Notes: generated by a model from the sequence alone, not told the origin. A stretch of 33,305 bases of DNA from an uncultured Clostridium sp. (GCA_902785295.1 CACZYK010000017.1:1-33305), one strand, 5' to 3'. Positions 17,681-26,691 are shown, counted from the first letter of the stretch. Made by a program: numbers and translations.

Positions 17681-18430
17681 ATGGTTATTCTGTCGCTTTT
17701 AAAGTGTAATGGAGTAGTAATAAAAACTCAAGATTATAGAGAAAATGACAAATTAGTATGGTTATATACTGATAACTTAGGAAAAATTACTATGATAGCA
17801 AAAGGTGCTAAAAAAAGTAGAAATAAGCTTTTTTCTAATACTATTCCTTTATGTTATGGTGAATATTTATTATTTAAAGGAAGAAGTCTATTTGTTTTAC
17901 AAGAAGGAAAAATACATAATTCATTTCAAGGATTGTTAAACAATTTAGATAAGCTTACATATTCATCATATATATGTGAGCTTATTGACATAGCTTTAAT
18001 TGAAGGAGAAAAAAATATAAAGTTATTTAAAGAATTTATAACAATTTTATACTTATTAGATACAGATGCATTAGACTATGAACTTTTAATAAGATATTTT
18101 GAATTAAGGCTTTTAGAAGCCACTGGCTATGGGCTAAATTTAGATTATTGCACATGCTGTAGGAAAAAGATTAATGTAACAAACTATATTGATGTATCAA
18201 ATTTTGGTGGAATTTGTGAATCTTGCACAAGACAACATGGAATATATTTATCAAAAGGTGCTTACAATTCATTAAAGTTTTTATTAAATACATCTCCAGA
18301 TAAAATTTATAGATTAAAAATTTCAAATGATATAAAAAAGGAAATTGAAAAAGTAACAACTTATATTATTTCACATAATTATGCTAAAAAGCCAAAAAGT
18401 TTAGAAATGTTAAATTATTTAAAGGAGTGA
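17681..18430 (+). CDS. recO: DNA repair protein RecO
   Basis: About 249 residues. RecO loads RecA onto SSB-coated DNA with RecR. An OB-fold N-terminus (GVVIKTQDYRENDKLVWLYT, GKITMIAKGAKK) is followed by a helical domain and a zinc-finger-like pair, CTCC near 166-169 and CESC near 186-189. The start is uncertain: the ATG at 17681 directly abuts the SD-like AGGGG (17676-17680), while an in-frame CTG at 17690 has a better 9-base spacing and would begin with the usual MSLLK. The stop overlaps the upstream region of the next gene. Confidence 0.93.
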   Translation: MVILSLLKCNGVVIKTQDYRENDKLVWLYTDNLGKITMIAKGAKKSRNKLFSNTIPLCYGEYLLFKGRSLFVLQEGKIHNSFQGLLNNLDKLTYSSYICELIDIALIEGEKNIKLFKEFITILYLLDTDALDYELLIRYFELRLLEATGYGLNLDYCTCCRKKINVTNYIDVSNFGGICESCTRQHGIYLSKGAYNSLKFLLNTSPDKIYRLKISNDIKKEIEKVTTYIISHNYAKKPKSLEMLNYLKE

Positions 18431-18435
18431 TAAAA

Positions 18436-19035
18436 ATGGAAATAAAATTAGAAGATGTAGATAAAGTAATTGAAAGAACAGGGGTTAGTTATAAGGAAGC
18501 TAAGGAAGCATTAGAAATGTCAAATGGTGATATTTTAGATGCAATAATTTATGCTGAAGAGAACTTAAAAAACAATAAACTGGAAAAAGAAGAAAAAGGA
18601 CAAACAATTGAAGAATTTAAATTATGGCTTAAAGAATTAATAAATAAAGGTAATGTTGCTAGAATAAAAATTAAAAAAGATGAACAAGTTCTTGTAGATG
18701 TTCCTGTTAATGCAGGAATAGCAGCTACTGTAATTGGTCTTGTTATGCCACCTTTATTAGCCTTTGGAGTTATTGCAGCAGTTGCTACAAAGGTTACTAT
18801 AGAAATTACAAAAACTGATGGTTCTATAGAGGTTGTTAATAAATATGTATCAAAAGCTGCTGATGGAGTTGTAAATAAAGCTTCAAATATGGCAGAAGAA
18901 ATAAAAAATAAATTTTCTGGAGTAAATGTAAATAAAAAAGATAAGAAAGACAAAAAAGATAAAGTAGAATTTGATAATAATGCAGTTTTTACTTATAGAG
19001 TTGACTTTGATGATGAAGAGGAAAAGGAAAATTAA
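18436..19035 (+). CDS. UBA-like / DUF4342 domain protein
   Basis: 199 residues from the ATG at 18436, eight bases after AAGGAG; an in-frame GTG at 18427 lies inside that SD. Residues ~5-40 resemble a UBA-like helical domain (VIERTGVSYKEAKEALEMSNGDILDAI), as in EF-Ts and the NAC alpha subunit. The DUF4342 region follows: a beta segment (ARIKIKKDEQVLVDVPVNAG), a hydrophobic stretch (~95-120) and a second beta segment. The tail is Lys/Asp-rich and acidic. The hydrophobic stretch could be one membrane helix, or glycine/alanine-rich packing. Function unknown. It ends the long operon; no good terminator is visible after it. Confidence 0.8.
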   Translation: MEIKLEDVDKVIERTGVSYKEAKEALEMSNGDILDAIIYAEENLKNNKLEKEEKGQTIEEFKLWLKELINKGNVARIKIKKDEQVLVDVPVNAGIAATVIGLVMPPLLAFGVIAAVATKVTIEITKTDGSIEVVNKYVSKAADGVVNKASNMAEEIKNKFSGVNVNKKDKKDKKDKVEFDNNAVFTYRVDFDDEEEKEN

Positions 19036-19127
19036 AGAAATTATAAGTAAAACGAAGATTTTTAATGATAAATTTATATAAAAGGAAATATCGGACGAAT
19101 AAGTTTAATTTTTCTGAAAATTAAGTA

Positions 19128-19155
19128 TAGTCAAACAGAAATCATGTGGTATAAT
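19128..19155 (+). promoter_or_regulatory. Distal ppdK promoter candidate (extended -10)
   Basis: TAGTCA (19128-19133), a 16-bp spacer and TATAAT (19150-19155) preceded by TGG, an extended -10 element. The start would be near 19162, giving a leader of more than 270 bases. It would compensate for a poor -35 box. Confidence 0.45.
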
Positions 19156-19280
19156 TATACTATAATAAGAAAAGTTATTTTAATCTGAATTGTCTGAATA
19201 TTTCCTTCTTTTTTGAAAATTTATATTATGAATTAAAAAGGTAAAAAAGAAAAAATATTTAGAAAATTGCAATCGTATAC

Positions 19281-19309
19281 TTGATTTTAAATGTAAGTAA
19301 TGGTAAAAT
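19281..19309 (+). promoter_or_regulatory. Proximal ppdK promoter candidate
   Basis: TTGATT (19281-19286), exactly 17 bp, then TAAAAT (19304-19309) with an upstream TGG extended element. The start would be near 19316, immediately before the inverted repeat at 19320-19338. The leader to the ATG would be about 120 bases. Confidence 0.6.
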
Positions 19310-19438
19310 TTAAAAAGACTGAATTATACGACAATTCAATACAAATAACTATCAAAAAACAAATATGAATCTATCGGTACTTTGGTAAAGGACTGTTAGT
19401 ATATAAATTTAATTGTGTAAGAATGGAGGAGTTTTGAG

Positions 19439-22066
19439 ATGGAGAATAAATATGTTTACCTTTTTAGTGAAGGAAATGCATCAATGAGAAATTTACTAGG
19501 AGGTAAAGGAGCCAATTTGGCAGAAATGACCAATTTAGGAATTCCAGTACCTCAGGGATTTACAGTTACAACTGAGGCATGTAACAAATATTATGCAGAT
19601 GGAAAGAAAATTTCTCAAGAAGTATTAGAACAAATTGAAAGTAGTATAAAGGAATTAGAAAAAATTACTGGAAAAGAATTTGGAAGTAACGAGGACCCAT
19701 TATTAGTTTCAGTAAGATCAGGAGCTAGAGCTTCTATGCCAGGAATGATGGATACAATATTAAACTTAGGTTTAAATGATGAAGCTGTTGAAATCGTTGC
19801 TAAGAAAACTTCAAATCCAAGATTTGCTTATGACTCTTATAGAAGATTTATTCAAATGTTCTCAGATGTTGTTATGGGCATTGAAAAGAGATTATTTGAA
19901 GATAAATTAGATGAAATGAAAGAAGAAAAAGGATATAAAGTAGATACAGACCTTACAGCAGAGGATTTAAAAGAATTAGTAGGGCAATTTAAAGAAATAT
20001 ACAAGAAAGAAAAAGGAGAACCATTCCCACAAGATCCAAAGGTTCAATTAATAGAATCTGTAACAGCAGTATTTAGATCATGGGATAATCCAAGAGCAAT
20101 AGTTTATAGAAGATTAAATGATATACCAGGAGAATGGGGAACAGCAGTAAACGTTCAACAAATGGTATTTGGTAATAAAGGAGAAACTTCAGGAACAGGA
20201 GTTATATTCTCAAGAAACCCTGCTACAGGAGAAAAGAAGATTTATGGAGAATATTTAATGAATGCACAAGGTGAAGATGTTGTTGCAGGTATAAGAACTC
20301 CACAACCAATATCTCAATTAGAAGAACAAAATCCAGAGATTTATAAACAATTAGTAGGAATAATAAATACATTAGAATCTCATTATAAAGATATGCAAGA
20401 CATGGAAATAACAATAGAAGAAGGAAAGCTATACTTCTTACAAACTAGAAATGGTAAGAGAACAGCACAAGCTGCATTAAAGATTGCTGTTGATTTAGTT
20501 GAAGAAGGTGCTTTAACTAAGGAGGAAGCAATACTTAAGGTTGAACCAAAACAATTAGATTCTTTACTTCACCCAGCATTTTATTCTGAAGATTTAAAGA
20601 AAGCAAAGGTAATTGCAAAAGGACTTGCAGCATCTCCAGGAGCAGCTTGTGGTAAGATTTGTTTCACTGCTGAAGAAGCAAAAGAAAGAGCAGAAAAAGG
20701 AGAAAAGGTTGTTTTAGTAAGACTTGAAACTTCACCAGAGGATATAGAAGGTATGATAGCAGCTCAAGGTATATTAACTGTAAGAGGAGGAATGACTTCT
20801 CATGCAGCAGTTGTTGCTAGAGGTATGGGAACTTGCTGTGTTTCAGGATGTGGAGCAATTAAGGTTAATGAAGATGCTAGAACTATAGAAGTTGATGGAA
20901 AGGTTTATACAGACCAAGACTTTATATCAATAGATGGTTCAACAGGAAATGTATATGGAGAAGCTGTTAAAACAGTAACCCCAGAAATTACAGGTCATTT
21001 TGCAACATTTATGGGATGGGCAGATGAAATAAGAAAACTTAAAGTAAGAACTAATGCGGATAATCCAAGAGATACTAAGCAAGCTGTTGAATTTGGAGCT
21101 GAAGGTATTGGATTATGTAGAACAGAGCATATGTTCTTTGCAGAAGATAGAATAATGGCAGTTAGAGAAATGATTGTAGCAAAGGATGTTGAACAAAGAA
21201 GAAAAGCATTAGATAAGATACTTCCAATGCAAAAACAAGATTTTATAGAAATGTATGAAGCTTTAGAAGGAAGACCAGCAACTATAAGATTCTTAGATCC
21301 ACCACTACATGAATTCTTACCTCATTCAGAAGAGGATATAAGAGCATTAGCTAAAGAAATGGATTTAACTTATGAAGAATTAAAAGCTACAGTAGACAGC
21401 TTACATGAATTTAATCCTATGATGGGACACAGAGGTTGTAGACTTGCAGTTTCATATCCAGAAATAGCAGAAATGCAAACTAGAGCAGTAATAGAAGCCG
21501 CAATAGAAGTTAGAAAGAATAAAGGATATGATGTAGTTCCTGAAATAATGATACCATTAGTTGGAGAAGTAAAGGAATTAAAATATGTTAAAGATATAGT
21601 AGTTAATACAACAGAAGCTGTTATGGCAGAAAATGATGTTAAATTTGACTATCATATTGGAACAATGATTGAAATTCCAAGAGCTGCTCTTACAGCAGAT
21701 AAAATAGCAACTGAAGCAGAATTCTTCTCATTTGGTACAAATGATTTAACACAAATGACATTTGGATTCTCAAGAGATGATGCAGCTAAATTCTTAGGAG
21801 CTTATTATGATAAGAAGATTTATGAACAAGACCCATTTGCAAAATTAGATCAAACAGGAGTAGGCCAATTAGTTCAAATGGCAGCAGAAAAAGGAAGAGC
21901 TGTTAGACCAAATATTCATTTAGGAATTTGTGGAGAACATGGTGGAGACCCTTCATCAATTGAATTCTGTCATAATGTTGGACTTGATTATGTTTCTTGT
22001 TCACCATTTAGAGTTCCTTTAGCTAGACTTGCAGCAGCACAAGCTCAAGTAAAAAATCCTAGATAA
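19439..22066 (+). CDS. ppdK: Pyruvate, phosphate dikinase
   Basis: 875 residues, nearly the length of the Clostridium symbiosum enzyme. Interconverts pyruvate + ATP + Pi with phosphoenolpyruvate + AMP + PPi, linking glycolysis and gluconeogenesis in anaerobes. The N-terminal ATP-grasp domain has GGKGANLAEM and SVRSGARASMPGMMDT. The swivelling domain has the phosphohistidine H455 in GGMTSHAAVVARGMG. The C-terminal TIM barrel has the catalytic C831 in GICGEHGGDPSS and AALTADKIA-type PEP-site segments. H455 and C831 fall at the same numbers as in the C. symbiosum enzyme. The ATG follows GGAGGAG. It appears to be transcribed alone, with its own promoter region and terminator. Confidence 0.98.
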   Translation: MENKYVYLFSEGNASMRNLLGGKGANLAEMTNLGIPVPQGFTVTTEACNKYYADGKKISQEVLEQIESSIKELEKITGKEFGSNEDPLLVSVRSGARASMPGMMDTILNLGLNDEAVEIVAKKTSNPRFAYDSYRRFIQMFSDVVMGIEKRLFEDKLDEMKEEKGYKVDTDLTAEDLKELVGQFKEIYKKEKGEPFPQDPKVQLIESVTAVFRSWDNPRAIVYRRLNDIPGEWGTAVNVQQMVFGNKGETSGTGVIFSRNPATGEKKIYGEYLMNAQGEDVVAGIRTPQPISQLEEQNPEIYKQLVGIINTLESHYKDMQDMEITIEEGKLYFLQTRNGKRTAQAALKIAVDLVEEGALTKEEAILKVEPKQLDSLLHPAFYSEDLKKAKVIAKGLAASPGAACGKICFTAEEAKERAEKGEKVVLVRLETSPEDIEGMIAAQGILTVRGGMTSHAAVVARGMGTCCVSGCGAIKVNEDARTIEVDGKVYTDQDFISIDGSTGNVYGEAVKTVTPEITGHFATFMGWADEIRKLKVRTNADNPRDTKQAVEFGAEGIGLCRTEHMFFAEDRIMAVREMIVAKDVEQRRKALDKILPMQKQDFIEMYEALEGRPATIRFLDPPLHEFLPHSEEDIRALAKEMDLTYEELKATVDSLHEFNPMMGHRGCRLAVSYPEIAEMQTRAVIEAAIEVRKNKGYDVVPEIMIPLVGEVKELKYVKDIVVNTTEAVMAENDVKFDYHIGTMIEIPRAALTADKIATEAEFFSFGTNDLTQMTFGFSRDDAAKFLGAYYDKKIYEQDPFAKLDQTGVGQLVQMAAEKGRAVRPNIHLGICGEHGGDPSSIEFCHNVGLDYVSCSPFRVPLARLAAAQAQVKNPR

Positions 22067-22099
22067 TAAAATTTAATTAAAAAATAAGACATGAAAAAT

Positions 22100-22150
22100 A
22101 AAAGTTCCATATTAATTATAAACAATAATTGGCATGGAACTTTTTTTATT
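22100..22150. terminator. Bidirectional terminator between ppdK and the cotS-like gene
   Basis: AAAAGTTCCAT (22100-22110) pairs with ATGGAACTTTT (22134-22144). An inner AATTAT/ATAATT pairing extends the hairpin. A-rich sequence lies on the left and T7 on the right, so it can end transcription on both strands, as expected between convergent genes. Confidence 0.85.
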
Positions 22151-22196
22151 TTATCATTCATTAAGTTGTGTATAATTTGTTAAGTCTAATAATGAC

Positions 22197-23261
22197 TTAG
22201 AGTAATTTCCAGTTAGTAAAATTAAAATAATTTAATATGGCTTTTGAAAATTTTAATTGATACTTCACTTTTTTATTATTTTTCTTTAACAGCTCATAAA
22301 AAGCTTTTTTATTACATTTTTTTCTATTTTTATAATAATCTTTTGATAGTTTCCAATATTTTTGAGGAAAGCATATATAAGAAACAATATATTTTAAATC
22401 ATCAGAAGATAATGAAGAAGAATAACTATAGTTATTTAAAACCTCTAATGCTATATCTAAATTCCAATTTGTATTATCTCTTTTTAGAAGTCTTCTCAAA
22501 AAATAAGAAATATCATGAGCAGAATAATCCATCTTGCACTTATCAAAATCAATAATCCATACTTTGTTGCTATTAGAAAAAAGTATGTTTTTATTTACAT
22601 AATCTCCATGACAAAGGGAGGTAGATAAAAGACTATGGTTTATTTCGCTAGAAATAGAAGTACATATCTTACATAGTTCAATATTTTCTTCTAATGTTAA
22701 TAAAAATTCTTTTGAAAAATGGTCTTTGTATTGAAATGCATAATTTGATGATTTTAATATATCATGAAAATGCTTTTCTATTGATATGTAGAGATTATCA
22801 AAACCTTTTTTATTTTCACTTCCTAATATAGGGACAAAGTCTCTTGTTGAGGTATGAAGCTTTCCAAGTTCAAAAGAAGAAGAAAAGATATGTTGAATAT
22901 TATCAAAATTACACTTTATACCATCAATCCATTCAGTAAGAATAAAAAGCATATCATCAAAATCTACAAAACGCCCTCCACTTATAGTTGGAATTAGCTT
23001 TGGAACATTTAATCCACAACGATAAAGCCATTCTAAGCAAGAATATACATAAAGAAGGGCTTCTTTAGAATAATAAACTTTTTTTAAACAATAAATTTTT
23101 TTATTAGTTTCAACTTTATAAACAGCTCTTTGTTTATCTGTATCTTTAAATTTAACCATACTAACATTAGAATTCTCTAAATTATAGTATGGCAAAATTA
23201 ATTTTTTTATATTATTAGGAGAAAAAATTGAATGTTTTGAATAAGATAATAGAGTAGTCAT
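22197..23261 (-). CDS. CotS/YsxE-family spore coat kinase-like protein
   Basis: 354 residues of the aminoglycoside-phosphotransferase/choline-kinase fold. The N-lobe has VYKVETNKKIYCLKKV (an ATP-lysine candidate) and the typical CotS segment PKLIPTISGGRFVDFDDMLFILTEWIDG. The catalytic loop H218-G219-D220 (CHGDYVNKNIL) and the metal loop IIDFDK are both intact, so it could be an active kinase. CotS-family proteins in Bacillus are spore-coat components, and related YutH/CotI-type proteins are assembled in the mother cell. It has a good SD (TGGAGT) on the minus strand. It is inserted, opposite in direction, between ppdK and dnaG. I found no convincing sigma-K promoter. Substrate unknown. Confidence 0.85.
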   Translation of the reverse strand: MTTLLSYSKHSIFSPNNIKKLILPYYNLENSNVSMVKFKDTDKQRAVYKVETNKKIYCLKKVYYSKEALLYVYSCLEWLYRCGLNVPKLIPTISGGRFVDFDDMLFILTEWIDGIKCNFDNIQHIFSSSFELGKLHTSTRDFVPILGSENKKGFDNLYISIEKHFHDILKSSNYAFQYKDHFSKEFLLTLEENIELCKICTSISSEINHSLLSTSLCHGDYVNKNILFSNSNKVWIIDFDKCKMDYSAHDISYFLRRLLKRDNTNWNLDIALEVLNNYSYSSSLSSDDLKYIVSYICFPQKYWKLSKDYYKNRKKCNKKAFYELLKKNNKKVKYQLKFSKAILNYFNFTNWKLL

Positions 23262-23654
23262 AAAATTACTCCAAAAAATATTACTTTAATAATATTGATA
23301 TTAAGATTAGATTGTAAATATACTAAAAAAATAAAATTTAAGTATTAGTAATATATTATAGATAATTAGGAATAATAAATAAAGGATTTAAAAGAGAAAT
23401 GTAGAATTATAACATATGAAGAAGTTTATATGAGCCTAAAAGAGAAAATTGAAAGTTTTAAGGGGTTGACATTAATTTATGAATAAAAAAACATATTGAA
23501 TATATTTTCCTATGAATAAAAAAATAAATTTATGGAATTATAAACCATATGAAATAAAATTAATATTATTTATAAAAATAAAAGGATAAATAAAGTTAAT
23601 GTCGAATAATATATAAACTGTTGAAAAAATTTTTGAAGAAAGGGAGAAGACTCC
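23262..23654. other. 393-bp intergenic region upstream of dnaG
   Basis: Very AT-rich and without a plausible ORF. It must hold the start signals of the leftward cotS-like gene and the rightward dnaG-sigA pair. Visible: a sigma-H-type promoter at 23381-23409; an isolated TTGACA at 23466-23471 with no good -10 at 16-18 bp; a 14-base direct repeat (TATGAATAAAAAAA) at 23478-23491 and 23511-23524; and an inverted AATATTA/TAATATT (23277-23296) just upstream of the cotS-like start. Confidence 0.6.
23381..23409 (+). promoter_or_regulatory. Sigma-H-type promoter of dnaG-sigA
   Basis: AAAGGATTT (23381-23389) matches the sigma-H -35 consensus RnAGGAwWW at every position. GTAGAATTA (23401-23409) matches the -10 consensus RnnGAATww at every position. 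The spacer is 11 bp, within the 11-12 bp used by sigma-H. The start would be near 23416, leaving a ~240-base leader. The B. subtilis sigA operon also has a sigma-H promoter, which supports the call. Confidence 0.65.
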
Positions 23655-25430
23655 TTGAAAATTTCAGAAGAAATTATTGAGAGAATAAAACAAGAAAATG
23701 ATATTGTGGACATAATTTCAGAAAGTGTAAGGTTAAAAAGGACTGGAAGAAATTTTGTGGGGTTATGCCCTTTTCACAATGACAAAAATCCATCCTTTTC
23801 AGTTTCACAGGAAAAGCAGATATATAAATGTTTTTCATGTGGGGAAGCAGGAAATGTAGTAACGTTTGTTATGAAACAAATGAACATGAACTATGTAGAG
23901 GCATTAAAATATTTAGCTGAGAAAGCTAATATACCATTAGATTTAAATGAAGGGAAAGTTAATAGTTCAATAAATAGAAAGAAAGAGATTCTTTATAAAG
24001 TAAATATAGAAACAGGACGCTTCTTTTTTAAAAATCTTATGGAAAATAATATGGCAAAAGAATACTTCTTTAATAGAGGTATTAAAAACTCTACTATAAG
24101 AAAATTTGGGCTTGGGTATGCAAAGGATGAATGGAATAGCTTAATCTATTATTTAAAAAGAAAAGGCTTTAAAGAAAATGACTTGTTAGAAGCAGGTTTA
24201 GTTTTAAAAAGCAAAAATAAGGGTAATATATATGATAGATTTAGAAATAGAGTTATGTTTCCTGTATTTGATATCAAGGGAAATGTAATAGGCTTTGGTG
24301 GAAGAGTTTTAGATGATTCAAAGCCAAAGTATTTAAATTCTCCAGAGACCTTAGTATTTCAAAAAGGATATAATCTATATGGATTAAATTTTGCTATAAA
24401 GGAAAAAATGGAAGATAGATACTTCATAATAGTTGAAGGTTACATGGATTGTATAGCTCTTAATCAATATGGAATAACTAATGTTGTTGCTTCGCTTGGA
24501 ACAGCTTTAACAACTCATCAAGCAAGGCTGCTTAAAAGATATGCAGATAAAGTAATTATTTCTTATGATGCAGATGTAGCTGGACAGACAGCAACCCTTA
24601 GAGGACTTGAAATACTTAGAGGTGCAGGGTTAGATGTAAGAGTATTAATAATACCACAAGGAAAAGATCCAGATGAATTTATTCGTTCAAATGGAAAGGA
24701 GGCGTTTTTAAAGCTTATAAATTCTGCAATATCGTTAATCAGTTATAGACTGAAGAGGGCTAAGGAGGGAATTAATTTTAAAGAAAATTCATCACTTATT
24801 AAGTATGGAAGAAGAGTAGCTGAAATTTTAGCAGATTTAAATCCAGTAGAAAAAGATGTTTATGTTAAAGAAATATCAGAAGATACAGGAATTAAAGAAC
24901 AATCCATATATGATTTAATATCAAACATAAAAACAAAAAAAGATGAAGCTTTTATGAATGGAAAGGAAGAATTTGGAACAGAATTATATTTAGAGCCAGC
25001 TTACATAAAAGCAGAGCGTTCTTTAATAAAGCTTATGCTTGATGAAAAATATTATGAAAAAATCATAAAAAGTATTTCATCAGAAGAATTAGTTTTAAAT
25101 TCTCATAAAAAAATTTTTAATTTAATAATTGCTGCTAAAGATAGCAAAACTAATAATATAAAAGCTTATGTAGAAGCAGGATGTGATGATGTTGAATCAT
25201 CAAAAGAATTAATTAAAATAAATGAGCTTAACCTTTTAGAGGTTGATGATATAGAAAGACTGATTGAAGACTATATTAAAAAAATAAGACTATTTAAGCT
25301 TAATGAAAAATTAGAAAGTTTGAAAAAGGAGCAGAAAGAATTGGTGCAAAAGGGAAAAATTCAAGAGTCCATAGAAATTGCTAAAAAGCTTACAAATTTA
25401 AATGAACAAATTAAAAAAGAAAGAGGTTAA
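23655..25430 (+). CDS. dnaG: DNA primase
   Basis: 591 residues. The start is a TTG nine bases after AAAGGGAG. The N-terminal CHC2 zinc finger has C38, H41, C59 and C62 (CPFHNDKNPSF, CFSCGEAGN). The TOPRIM catalytic domain has VEGYMD near 260 and SYDADVAGQ near 304. The C-terminal ~140 residues are helical and match the DnaB-helicase interaction region. Makes RNA primers for lagging-strand synthesis. It lies 30 bp before sigA, the conserved dnaG-sigA macromolecular-synthesis pair, with rpsU located elsewhere in this window (10838). Confidence 0.97.
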   Translation: MKISEEIIERIKQENDIVDIISESVRLKRTGRNFVGLCPFHNDKNPSFSVSQEKQIYKCFSCGEAGNVVTFVMKQMNMNYVEALKYLAEKANIPLDLNEGKVNSSINRKKEILYKVNIETGRFFFKNLMENNMAKEYFFNRGIKNSTIRKFGLGYAKDEWNSLIYYLKRKGFKENDLLEAGLVLKSKNKGNIYDRFRNRVMFPVFDIKGNVIGFGGRVLDDSKPKYLNSPETLVFQKGYNLYGLNFAIKEKMEDRYFIIVEGYMDCIALNQYGITNVVASLGTALTTHQARLLKRYADKVIISYDADVAGQTATLRGLEILRGAGLDVRVLIIPQGKDPDEFIRSNGKEAFLKLINSAISLISYRLKRAKEGINFKENSSLIKYGRRVAEILADLNPVEKDVYVKEISEDTGIKEQSIYDLISNIKTKKDEAFMNGKEEFGTELYLEPAYIKAERSLIKLMLDEKYYEKIIKSISSEELVLNSHKKIFNLIIAAKDSKTNNIKAYVEAGCDDVESSKELIKINELNLLEVDDIERLIEDYIKKIRLFKLNEKLESLKKEQKELVQKGKIQESIEIAKKLTNLNEQIKKERG

Positions 25431-25460
25431 TTAAAAATGGCGGAAGGAGGCAAGAGTAAA

Positions 25461-26558
25461 ATGGAAACAAAAGTAAAAAATAATAATGATAAAAAATCTA
25501 AAAATGATAAAATGGCACTTGTAAAGGGGTTAATTGATAAGGCAAGGAAAAATAATACCTTAACCTATAAAGACATAATGGATGAAGTAGAAAACATAGA
25601 TTTATCCCCTGAACAAATGGAAAAAATATATGAAATTTTAGAGAGCATGGGAATAGAGGTAATAGGAAATATAGAGGAAGAAGTTCATGAAGAAGAGGAA
25701 GAAATAGATTTATCTGTTCCAGAAGGAATAGCTATTGATGACCCTGTAAGAATGTATTTAAAAGAAATAGGTAAAGTTCCATTATTATCTTCAGAAGAGG
25801 AAATAGAGCTTGCTCAAAGAATTGAAAATGGGGATATGGCTGCTAAAAAGAAATTAGCAGAAGCCAATCTTAGACTTGTTGTAAGTATAGCTAAGAGATA
25901 TGTAGGAAGAGGTATGCTTTTCCTTGATTTAATTCAAGAAGGTAACTTAGGTCTTATAAAAGCAGTAGAAAAGTTTGATTTTAGAAAGGGATATAAATTT
26001 TCTACTTATGCTACATGGTGGATTAGGCAAGCTATAACAAGAGCTATAGCAGACCAAGCAAGAACTATTAGAATTCCAGTTCATATGGTTGAAACTATTA
26101 ATAAGCTTATAAGAGTTCAAAGACAATTGCTTCAAGAGCTTGGACGTGACCCATTCCCAGAAGAAATTTCAAAAGTTATGGATTTACCAGTAGAAAAGGT
26201 TCGTGAAATTCAAAAGATAGCTCAAGAACCTGTATCTTTAGAAACTCCAATAGGAGAAGAAGAGGATAGCCATTTAGGAGATTTTATCCCTGATGATGAA
26301 GCACCAGCACCAGCAGAAGCAGCTGCTTTTACTATGCTTAAAGAACAGCTTATAAATGTTTTAGATACATTAACACCAAGAGAAGAAAAGGTGTTAAGGC
26401 TTAGATTTGGTCTTGATGATGGAAGAGCAAGAACTCTTGAAGAAGTAGGTAAAGAGTTTAATGTAACAAGAGAAAGAATAAGACAAATTGAAGCAAAAGC
26501 CTTAAGAAAATTAAGACACCCTTCAAGAAGTAAAAAGCTTAAAGATTACTTAGATTAA
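25461..26558 (+). CDS. sigA: Primary RNA polymerase sigma factor SigA (RpoD)
   Basis: 365 residues from the ATG at 25461, ten bases after the perfect SD AAGGAGG (25444-25450). An in-frame ATG at 25437 would put that SD inside the gene and is unlikely. Region 1.2 ([21 protein letters not shown]), region 2 with [14 protein letters not shown] and [15 protein letters not shown], region 3 and region 4.2 with [18 protein letters not shown] are all present. The short acidic N-terminus replaces the long region 1.1 of proteobacterial sigma-70. Directs housekeeping transcription. Transcribed with dnaG and followed by a terminator. Confidence 0.97.
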   Translation: METKVKNNNDKKSKNDKMALVKGLIDKARKNNTLTYKDIMDEVENIDLSPEQMEKIYEILESMGIEVIGNIEEEVHEEEEEIDLSVPEGIAIDDPVRMYLKEIGKVPLLSSEEEIELAQRIENGDMAAKKKLAEANLRLVVSIAKRYVGRGMLFLDLIQEGNLGLIKAVEKFDFRKGYKFSTYATWWIRQAITRAIADQARTIRIPVHMVETINKLIRVQRQLLQELGRDPFPEEISKVMDLPVEKVREIQKIAQEPVSLETPIGEEEDSHLGDFIPDDEAPAPAEAAAFTMLKEQLINVLDTLTPREEKVLRLRFGLDDGRARTLEEVGKEFNVTRERIRQIEAKALRKLRHPSRSKKLKDYLD

Positions 26559-26567
26559 TTAACCATT

Positions 26568-26606
26568 GCTGCTACAAGAGATGTTCTTTGTGGCAGCTTT
26601 TTATTT
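26568..26606 (+). terminator. Intrinsic terminator after sigA
   Basis: GCTGCTACAA (26568-26577) pairs with TTGTGGCAGC (26588-26597) over 10 bp with one G-U, followed by TTTTTATTTT. It closes the dnaG-sigA unit. Confidence 0.88.
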
Positions 26607-26691
26607 TATGAAAAAAATATATGGTTAGATGATTTTTCAATCAATAAAAACTTTAAAAATAACCACAGCTATTTAAGGAGTATGTTTTATT

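Larger units (their letters stand above)
19036..19438. other. 403-bp intergenic region upstream of ppdK
   Basis: No ORF longer than about 20 codons and no tRNA-like or riboswitch-like fold that I can recognise. It holds two promoter candidates (19128-19155 and 19281-19309) and an inverted repeat TGAATT-N7-AATTCA (19320-19338) at the expected start site of the second. The octamer TGAATTGT at 19186-19193 matches the inverted ACAATTCA at 19331-19338. This arrangement suggests regulated transcription of ppdK. Confidence 0.6.

Noticed and set aside
18549-18953. A 134-codon antisense ORF within the DUF4342 gene
   Set aside because: Typical shadow frame; no SD, and the + strand gene has clear coding features.
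22244-22555. A 103-codon + strand ORF antisense to the cotS-like gene
   Set aside because: The minus-strand frame carries kinase motifs across the same span; the + frame is a Tyr/Phe/Leu-rich shadow.
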